From Gemmatimonadota bacterium (GTDB lineage: Bacteria > Gemmatimonadota > Gemmatimonadetes > Longimicrobiales > Gaopeijiaceae): DNA of 9,150 bases. This document shows, piece by piece, positions 4,411 through 9,150 of this stretch. The notes under the pieces were generated by a model, which worked only from the letters and a program-made list of their open reading frames with translations, made no database searches and was not told where the DNA came from. The first letter of the stretch is position 1. Each line of letters starts with the position of its first letter. The position numbers and the translations under genes are program-made. The stretch is taken from NCBI GenBank assembly GCA_007127575.1, contig SKZC01000371.1:1-9150 (forward strand), written 5' to 3'.

Positions 4411-6321
4411 ATGACCAACGCTCCCTCTTCACGGCATCCTGAAGGGCGAGACACGACGTCGTCCACCGCCCTGACGAAGGTCCTGGAGGATCCCTGGTGG
4501 GACCTCCGTCAGGAAGTCCTGGAAGCGATGGCGACGTCCCCCCTTCAACCTCACCGGGACGAGGACCTGGATCGTTATCGGAGCGCAGTCCTCGAGGCGG
4601 TGAAGGCGCTGGCGGACCGAGGCTGGGGACGACTCGGCTACCCGTCGGAGTTTGGAGGCTCAGGGGACATTCGTCAGGCGGTGAAGGTCTTCGAGACGGT
4701 GGCGCTGGGGGATTTGAGCGTGCTCGTGAAGTTCGGGGTCCAGTTCGGCCTCTTCGGGGGGAGCGTGTGGCAGCTCGGCACGGAGGAGCACCACCGGGAA
4801 TTCCTCGCCCGGATCGGAAGGCTGGAGGTGCCGGGATGCTTCGCCATGACGGAGCGGGCCCACGGATCCAACGTGCGGGAGCTGGAGACGGTGGCAACCT
4901 ATCACCCGGAGGATGAGGAGTTCGAGATCCACACTCCCTCGGAGGCGGCGGAGAAGGATTGGATCGGAAACGCCGCCCTTCACGGGCAAGTAGCCACGGT
5001 TTTCGCTCGACTTCGCACCGGGGGAGTGGACTACGGGGTCCACGCCTTCCTGGTACCGATCCGGACCCCCGGCGGGACCGTCATGGACGGGGTGGAAATC
5101 GGAGACCGGGGCCGGAAGGTGGGTCTCAACGGGGTGGACAACGGGACGCTCCGCTTCCACCACGTCCGGGTCCCACGGACCGCTCTCCTGAACCGCTTCG
5201 GGACGGTGGAGCCTGACGGGAGCTACCACAGTCCCATCGAAGGTGACGGCCGCCGATTCTTCACCATGCTGGGAACGCTGGTCATGGGAAGGGTCTCCAT
5301 CGCCGCCGCGTCGGTGAGCACGGCCAAGCGTGCCCTGACCATCGCCGTACGGTACGGGGAGCGACGACGGCAGTTCGGCCCACCCGACGAGGAGGAGCGG
5401 CCCCTCCTGGATTTCCTGGCCCACCGTCGGCTCCTCCTTCCGCGCCTGGCCGCCACGTACGGCCTTCACTTCGCCGTCTGGGACGTGGTCGATCGGCTGC
5501 ACGCCCACGACGACAGCCCCTCACCGGAGTTGGAGGTCCGGGCCGCGGCGCTGAAAGCATACGCTTCCCGACACGCCATGGACACGATCCAGGCGTGTAG
5601 GGAGGCGTGCGGAGGAGAGGGCTACGATGCCGCCAACGGACTCGGGGCGTTACGGGAGGACGTGGACGTATTCACCACCTTCGAAGGCACCAATCCGGTG
5701 CTACTCCAACTCGTTGCGAAGGGCCTGCTCACCGAGTACAGGGAGACCATGGGCGACCTCCGGTTCTGGGAGATCGTACAGCACCTGGCCCGCCGTACCA
5801 GAAAACGCATCCAGAAGGCGAACCCGGTGGCGGCCCGGAGGACGGAACGGAGCCACATTCGGGATCCAGACTTCCACCGCTGGGCCTTCCGGACCCGGGA
5901 GCAACACCTGCTCCATACCCTGGCTCAGCGACTCCAGGAGCGGATCGGGGGAGGAATGGAACCCTTCGATGCGGTGAACGAGTGCCAGGATCACCTGGTG
6001 ACGCTGGGCACGGCACACGGCGAACGGCTGGTGCTGGAGGCCTTTCAGGCGGGGGTGGCTGGAGCCCGGGACGCAGGAACTTCGGAGACGCTGCGCGAGC
6101 TCTGCACGCTCCACGCCCTCTGCAGGATGGAGCGGCACGCGGGATGGTACCTGGAGAGTGGCTTCATGGAAGGGGCGAAGACGAAGGCCATTCGCTCAGC
6201 GGTGAACGAGATGCTCACCGACGTAAGGGAATCGGCTCAAATGTTGGTGGACGCCTTCGCCATCCCGGACCCGGTGCTGAGATCCCCGGCGGGACGCTGC
6301 TGCCCTACGGGTGGCTACTGA
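4411..6321 (+). CDS. Acyl-CoA oxidase-like FAD enzyme (acyl-CoA dehydrogenase superfamily)
   Basis: A 636-residue flavoprotein, far longer than simple acyl-CoA dehydrogenases (about 380-400) and matching the acyl-CoA oxidase branch (about 620-700). It should oxidise acyl-CoA to trans-2-enoyl-CoA, the first step of beta-oxidation, passing electrons to oxygen if it is a true oxidase. Segments in order: N-terminal helical domain (about 30-140); beta domain with FAMTERAHGSNV (144-155) and KVGLNGVDNGTLRFHHVRVP (236-255); helical domain with MGRVSIAAASVSTAKRAL (292-309) and the FAD-contact region RRRQFGP (318-324); ACGGEGYDAANGLG (399-412); and FEGTNPVLLQ (424-433), where Glu425 is the expected catalytic base. 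A C-terminal helical extension runs from about 450 to the end. The gene stands alone, with no Shine-Dalgarno sequence at 4411. Its last 17 bases overlap the convergent DUF411 gene. Oxidase versus dehydrogenase activity cannot be decided from sequence. Confidence 0.9.
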   Translation: MTNAPSSRHPEGRDTTSSTALTKVLEDPWWDLRQEVLEAMATSPLQPHRDEDLDRYRSAVLEAVKALADRGWGRLGYPSEFGGSGDIRQAVKVFETVALGDLSVLVKFGVQFGLFGGSVWQLGTEEHHREFLARIGRLEVPGCFAMTERAHGSNVRELETVATYHPEDEEFEIHTPSEAAEKDWIGNAALHGQVATVFARLRTGGVDYGVHAFLVPIRTPGGTVMDGVEIGDRGRKVGLNGVDNGTLRFHHVRVPRTALLNRFGTVEPDGSYHSPIEGDGRRFFTMLGTLVMGRVSIAAASVSTAKRALTIAVRYGERRRQFGPPDEEERPLLDFLAHRRLLLPRLAATYGLHFAVWDVVDRLHAHDDSPSPELEVRAAALKAYASRHAMDTIQACREACGGEGYDAANGLGALREDVDVFTTFEGTNPVLLQLVAKGLLTEYRETMGDLRFWEIVQHLARRTRKRIQKANPVAARRTERSHIRDPDFHRWAFRTREQHLLHTLAQRLQERIGGGMEPFDAVNECQDHLVTLGTAHGERLVLEAFQAGVAGARDAGTSETLRELCTLHALCRMERHAGWYLESGFMEGAKTKAIRSAVNEMLTDVRESAQMLVDAFAIPDPVLRSPAGRCCPTGGY

Positions 6322-6859
6322 AGACGGTGGTGCGACCGTCCTCATGCATCACCAGCACGTCGTAGGGATCCACCTGTCCCCCCATCTCCATCCCGGGCGA
6401 TCCCACCGGCATGGCGGGGACGGTGAGCCCCCGGGCCCCTTCAGGAGCTTCGGCCAGGAACGCCCTCACGTCCTCGGCAGGCACGTGACCCTCCATCAGA
6501 AATCCGTTGATCAGCGCTGTGTGACAGGACGCCAACGGACGAGGAATCCCGAAGTATTCGTTCGCTCCGAACATGTCCTCCCGGTGCCGCACCTCCACCT
6601 CGAAACCGTGTTCCTCCATGTGCTCCACCCACGCACCACAGCAACCGCAGGTGGGACTCATGTACACGGTCATCTCCAGGGGATCCCCCTCCTCCCAGGC
6701 CTGGGCCTGTGCGCTCTCGGAGGCCAACGCCAGCTCCCCGGAGGCCGATGCCTGGAGGCCGCCCTCGTCGCCTCCCGAGGCGGCCCAAAGGGTGACTCCG
6801 GCCACCACCAGAACGGCCAGGAAGAGGCTTCCAGCAAGGACCAACGTCTTCTGATTCAT
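6305..6859 (-). CDS. DUF411 / CopG-like periplasmic copper-binding protein
   Basis: A 184-residue protein with an N-terminal membrane segment (about 5-27, LVLAGSLFLAVLVVAGVTLW), acting as signal or anchor, and a low-complexity linker to about residue 60. A DUF411 domain follows. Visible family features are MSPTCGCCGAWVEHME (67-82) with Cys71, Cys73 and Cys74; SCHTALINGF with Cys112 and His113; GHVPAEDV with His125; and VPAMPVGSPGMEM (147-159) with Met150, Met157 and Met159. Bacterial CopG, a DUF411 protein in copper-resistance loci, holds a cysteine-bridged copper cluster on these cysteines and is thought to assist copper redox handling in the periplasm. All these residues are intact here. 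The start ATG at 6859 follows GAGAGCGAGAGG. It is divergent from the outer-membrane barrel gene. No CopA, CusA or CueO homolog is in the window, so a copper role is inferred from the family. Confidence 0.88.
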   Translation of the reverse strand: MNQKTLVLAGSLFLAVLVVAGVTLWAASGGDEGGLQASASGELALASESAQAQAWEEGDPLEMTVYMSPTCGCCGAWVEHMEEHGFEVEVRHREDMFGANEYFGIPRPLASCHTALINGFLMEGHVPAEDVRAFLAEAPEGARGLTVPAMPVGSPGMEMGGQVDPYDVLVMHEDGRTTVFSSHP

Positions 6860-6956
6860 CCTCTCGCTCTCGCATTCGGGAGATGGTGATCCGACCTTTC
6901 AAAACGCCCCGTCCGGAGGCGGAAAAAGGTCCGGACCCAGCGTATTCCATACCAGC

Positions 6957-7065
6957 GGGGGTCGGCGATGTTCCTGGATACTACCGGGAGTAACCTACGA
7001 CGACCCCTGTTGGATCCGGGCCCTGAGGCCCATCTTTGTGGGCGACCGGCCCGTGGCCGCACGGG
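6957..7065 (+). other. Hairpin-rich 5' leader of the barrel gene
   Basis: GGGGTCG (6958-6964) can pair with CGACCCC (7001-7007), and within it TTCCTGG (6971-6977) pairs with CCGGGAG (6984-6990) around a six-base loop, leaving an asymmetric internal loop. Two further hairpins follow: GGGCC-CTGA-GGCCC (7018-7031) and CCCGTG-GCCG-CACGGG (7050-7065). The ribosome site at 7079 is outside all of them. It does not match a riboswitch class I know. High GC makes chance stems common. Confidence 0.3.
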
Positions 7066-7078
7066 AAAACCGAGACGT

Positions 7079-7085
7079 GGAGGAG
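7079..7085 (+). promoter_or_regulatory. Strong Shine-Dalgarno deciding the barrel-protein start
   Basis: GGAGGAG with a five-base spacer before ATG 7091. It fixes the start that places the signal peptide at the N terminus, over an in-frame ATG at 6968 that would add 41 residues. Confidence 0.85.
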
Positions 7086-7090
7086 ATTCG

Positions 7091-8590
7091 ATGACGCGCG
7101 CGCTCACCCTCGGGAGCCTGGCTCTGGCCCTCTCGCTGGCCATCCCACCGGAACCCAGCACGGCCCAGAGCTCAGCAGAGTGGACCCTTCGACCGGACGC
7201 CCACGCACCAGCCGGGGTGACCCTGGACCACCTGCGGGGACATGGGGAGCTCCTCTTCACATACCGACTTCGACAGATGGAGGACCGGGGCACCCGGGTG
7301 GGACCGGATACGATCCCGGCCCTCCTGATCCTGCAGGACTTCGAAATGGTCCCCCTGGAGGTGAGCCGACAGGAGCACGCCCTGGCGCTCTCCTACGGCC
7401 TGCTGGAGTGGGTCACCTTCGAGGCCTCGGTGCCTCTCGTCCAACGAACCGCCGAGATCGCCACGGAGACCAACGTTGCGGAGACCAGTGCATGGGGCCT
7501 GGGAGACGTGGAGGCGCATGCCCTGGTGTCCCTCCACGAGTCGTGGCCCTACCGCGCCCATCTGTCCGCCGGATTTTCCTTCCCTACCGGCGGTGTGAAC
7601 GAGGAGGGGGTGACTCCCCGGAGCCATCCCGATCCGGAGATCCTTCCGTACCCCCTTCAGTACGGCTCCGGCACGGTGGACTTCACACCTGGAGCCACTT
7701 TCGTCGCGGTAAACGAGCATGGAACCTTCGGGGCCCAGGCTCGAGGGGTCCTTCGGATCGGTGAAAACTCTCGAGACTACCGGTTGGGGAACAGGGCCCT
7801 GTTCACCGGATGGGTGGCCCCTCGATTCACGGACTGGCTGAGCGGCTCCGCACGAGTGAGTTGGGAGCGGTGGGGCAACCTCTCAGGGAGTGACCCGGCC
7901 CTGGATCCCATGGCAATCCAGATGGCGCACCCCTTCCTCCAGGGAGGCACCCGGGTGGACGCCCCGGTGGGAGTGAACATTCACTTCCCCGAAGGGAGGC
8001 TACAGGGCGGGCGAGCCTCCGCCGAGATCTCCTTCCCCGTACACCACGACCTGGACGGACCCCAATTGGGACGGGACTGGGGCTTTCACCTGAAGCTGAG
8101 CCTTCCCGTGGGAGCGCGGGCGGCCCCCGCGCCGGAGCCCACTCCCTCCGACGCTCCGGCTACGGTTCGGGAGATCAGCACCTCCGAACCGGAAGGGGAA
8201 CGCCGAACCCTTTGCCTGGCCACTGGGCGGGACGTGGAGATCCTCATCACCCCCGATGGAGACACCCTCGTGGGACCGGAACGGCGATCCGTCAGGGAGC
8301 TGGGAGACGACGCCTACGAAGGCCGCTACGCAACAACCGCCGCCTGGTTCCTGGACGATGAGCCCATGGAGTTCGAGGGATACGAGTACGTCAGCTTCGA
8401 CGACGAGGTCGGCCTGGACTGCTCGCGAATCGTCCAGGTCGGCGTCTACGACGAGGTCCCGTTCTTCGCGGAGGTGGACGCCCAGGAGCCGTTCGAGACC
8501 CTCTTCGTGCCGGTGAGCCCGGGAAGCTGGCAGGGGTACGAGCGGAGGCCGGCGGTCCGGGGTCAGGACTCGATGCGAATGAGGCGGTAG
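7091..8590 (+). CDS. Outer-membrane beta-barrel protein (phenol MetA-pathway/transporter-like) with extra C-terminal domain
   Basis: A 499-residue exported protein. The signal peptide is residues 1-25 (hydrophobic LTLGSLALALSLAIP, likely cleaved after STA). Residues about 37-343 have the alternating aromatic/hydrophobic strand pattern of an outer-membrane barrel, opening with HAPAGVTLDHLRGHGELLFTYRL (38-60). That opening resembles a family annotated as transporter or phenol MetA-degradation-like (PF13557 style), often met near copper genes; this is recall, not a search. The last strand is near FHLKLSLPVG (332-341). After a proline-rich linker (345-358) comes an acidic domain of about 130 residues that I do not recognise; its only cysteines, Cys375 and Cys444, are also the only ones in the mature protein and could form a disulfide. 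The divergent neighbour is a CopG-like copper protein, so a role in metal export or envelope metal handling is possible. The 3' end overlaps convergent tyrS by 28 bases. Confidence 0.75.
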   Translation: MTRALTLGSLALALSLAIPPEPSTAQSSAEWTLRPDAHAPAGVTLDHLRGHGELLFTYRLRQMEDRGTRVGPDTIPALLILQDFEMVPLEVSRQEHALALSYGLLEWVTFEASVPLVQRTAEIATETNVAETSAWGLGDVEAHALVSLHESWPYRAHLSAGFSFPTGGVNEEGVTPRSHPDPEILPYPLQYGSGTVDFTPGATFVAVNEHGTFGAQARGVLRIGENSRDYRLGNRALFTGWVAPRFTDWLSGSARVSWERWGNLSGSDPALDPMAIQMAHPFLQGGTRVDAPVGVNIHFPEGRLQGGRASAEISFPVHHDLDGPQLGRDWGFHLKLSLPVGARAAPAPEPTPSDAPATVREISTSEPEGERRTLCLATGRDVEILITPDGDTLVGPERRSVRELGDDAYEGRYATTAAWFLDDEPMEFEGYEYVSFDDEVGLDCSRIVQVGVYDEVPFFAEVDAQEPFETLFVPVSPGSWQGYERRPAVRGQDSMRMRR

Positions 8591-9150
8591 CTCTTCTTCC
8601 CCTTCCGAAGCACCAGGAACCGCCCTTCCACCGCGTCCTCGCGGGTCACCCGGCGGTGGACGTCCGACACTCGGACGTTGTTCAGGTAGATCCCCCCCTG
8701 ATCGATGGAGCGTCGGGCCTCGCCCCTGGAGGAGGCGGCTCCCGACTCAGAGAGGAGCTCAACCAGCGAAACCCCCTCTCCGGACAGGCGCTCCCTCGAC
8801 ACCTTGCTGGAGGGAACGTCGGAGAAGATCTCGTGGATCTCTTCGGCTCCCAATCCCTGGATTTCTCCCCCGAAGAGGACCCGTGTCGCCGCACGGGCCC
8901 GGGCCACACCCCCGGCGCCATGGACCCGTTCCGTTACCTCCTCCGCTAGAGCCTTTTGGGCCGCCCGAGCGTGGGGACGCGCCCGGGTGGCCTCCTCCAG
9001 CTCCTCGATCTCCTCCTGTGTACGAAGGGAGAAGTACCGTAGGTACGTGCCCACGTCACCGTCGTCCACATTCATCCAGAACTGGTAGAAGCGATAGGGA
9101 GAGGTCCGTTCCGGGTCCAGCCACACCGTCCCCTCCTCCGTCTTCCCGAA
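8563..9150 (-). CDS. tyrS: Tyrosyl-tRNA synthetase, C-terminal part (cut by window edge)
   Basis: Partial gene. The 195 C-terminal residues are visible and the frame is open to base 9150. The visible part begins at FGKTEEGTVWLD, the TyrRS version of the KMSKS ATP-binding loop (KFGKT in E. coli), followed by SPYRFYQFW, strongly conserved in bacterial TyrRS. Next come the helical anticodon-binding domain and a C-terminal S4-like RNA-binding domain (SSRGEARRSIDQGGIYLNN, ending GRFLVLRKGKKSYRLIRIES). The enzyme charges tRNA-Tyr in the cytoplasm. The catalytic Rossmann fold with the HIGH-type motif lies beyond the window. The last 28 bases overlap the end of the barrel-protein gene. Confidence 0.97.
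   Translation of the reverse strand, partial: FGKTEEGTVWLDPERTSPYRFYQFWMNVDDGDVGTYLRYFSLRTQEEIEELEEATRARPHARAAQKALAEEVTERVHGAGGVARARAATRVLFGGEIQGLGAEEIHEIFSDVPSSKVSRERLSGEGVSLVELLSESGAASSRGEARRSIDQGGIYLNNVRVSDVHRRVTREDAVEGRFLVLRKGKKSYRLIRIES

Larger units (their letters stand above)
6860..7090. promoter_or_regulatory. Divergent control region between the CopG-like and barrel genes
   Basis: 231 bases shared by two genes. Contents seen: a separated dyad GACCTTT (6893-6899) / AAAGGTC (6925-6931); a repeated GTCCGGA (6911-6917 and 6929-6935), the second inside a 10-bp palindrome GGTCCGGACC (6928-6937); and several hairpin-forming segments at 6957-7065. No strong -35/-10 pair was found in either direction. 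The dyad resembles half-sites of MerR-family copper sensors (ACCTT..AAGGT) in sequence, but its 25-base gap is far too wide for that family. Confidence 0.4.

Noticed and set aside
3147..4414. Long plus-strand open frames (265-288 residues) opposite purK and purE
   Set aside because: Antisense to well-recognised enzymes, with biased low-information composition typical of shadow frames in GC-rich DNA.
4660..5508. A 282-residue minus-strand frame inside the oxidase-like gene
   Set aside because: The plus strand carries the complete acyl-CoA oxidase motifs; the minus frame resembles no family and lacks a ribosome site.
6894..6930. A CueR/MerR-family operator from ACCTTT...AAAGGT
   Set aside because: The gap between half-sites is 25 bases instead of about 7, and no -35/-10 pair with a 19-20 base spacer surrounds it.
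6984..7065. A yybP-ykoY (manganese) or fluoride riboswitch, suggested by GGGAGTA and GGCGATG strings in the leader
   Set aside because: Only short fragments match; the other conserved loops of either class are absent or misplaced and the downstream gene is not of the usual kind.
6968..7090. Start of the barrel protein at ATG 6968
   Set aside because: It would bury the signal peptide 41 residues inside the protein, while ATG 7091 has a near-perfect Shine-Dalgarno sequence.
1..9150. tRNA or rRNA genes, CRISPR arrays, insertion sequences or prophage genes
   Set aside because: Reading both strands showed no spaced repeats, transposase or integrase motifs, or recognisable structural RNA genes.

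Overview
The window is high-GC bacterial chromosomal DNA with dense gene packing, short intergenic gaps and many GTG/ATG starts. Nothing in it looks phage- or plasmid-derived. Gene content (greA, purE/purK, tyrS, an outer-membrane barrel protein with a signal peptide) points to a diderm bacterium. Composition and protein style would suit Gemmatimonadota or a similar high-GC phylum, but that is an impression, since no rRNA is present to confirm it.

Layout, left to right. (1) On the minus strand, positions 1-1599 hold a probable operon read right to left: greA (transcript-cleavage factor), then a LolD/YbbA-type ABC ATPase, then an FtsX/MacB-type permease that runs off the left edge. (2) On the plus strand, 1702-2645 hold a small metal-homeostasis unit. 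A good sigma70-like promoter overlaps a run of three AT-rich heptamers and is followed by a MerC-domain membrane protein and a Fur-family regulator. (3) On the minus strand, 2652-4261 hold purE-purK, overlapping by 4 bases, for the two-step carboxylation of AIR in purine synthesis. (4) On the plus strand, 4411-6321 hold a single acyl-CoA oxidase-like flavoprotein. (5) At 6305-8590 there is a divergent pair: a minus-strand DUF411/CopG-like periplasmic copper protein and a plus-strand outer-membrane barrel protein with an unusual C-terminal domain. They share a 231-base intergenic region rich in dyads. (6) At the right edge, on the minus strand, is the C-terminal part of tyrosyl-tRNA synthetase.

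How the parts work together. purE and purK form a complete metabolic pair, and the ATPase and permease form one transporter. The MerC/Fur pair and the CopG-like/barrel pair are two separate candidate metal-handling modules about 4 kb apart. The most interesting signals are the heptamer array overlapping the merC-fur promoter (a likely autoregulatory Fur-family operator of non-classical form) and the barrel protein with a two-cysteine C-terminal domain opposite a CopG-like protein. I saw no tRNA, rRNA, CRISPR, insertion sequence or phage genes. The rest is ordinary housekeeping.
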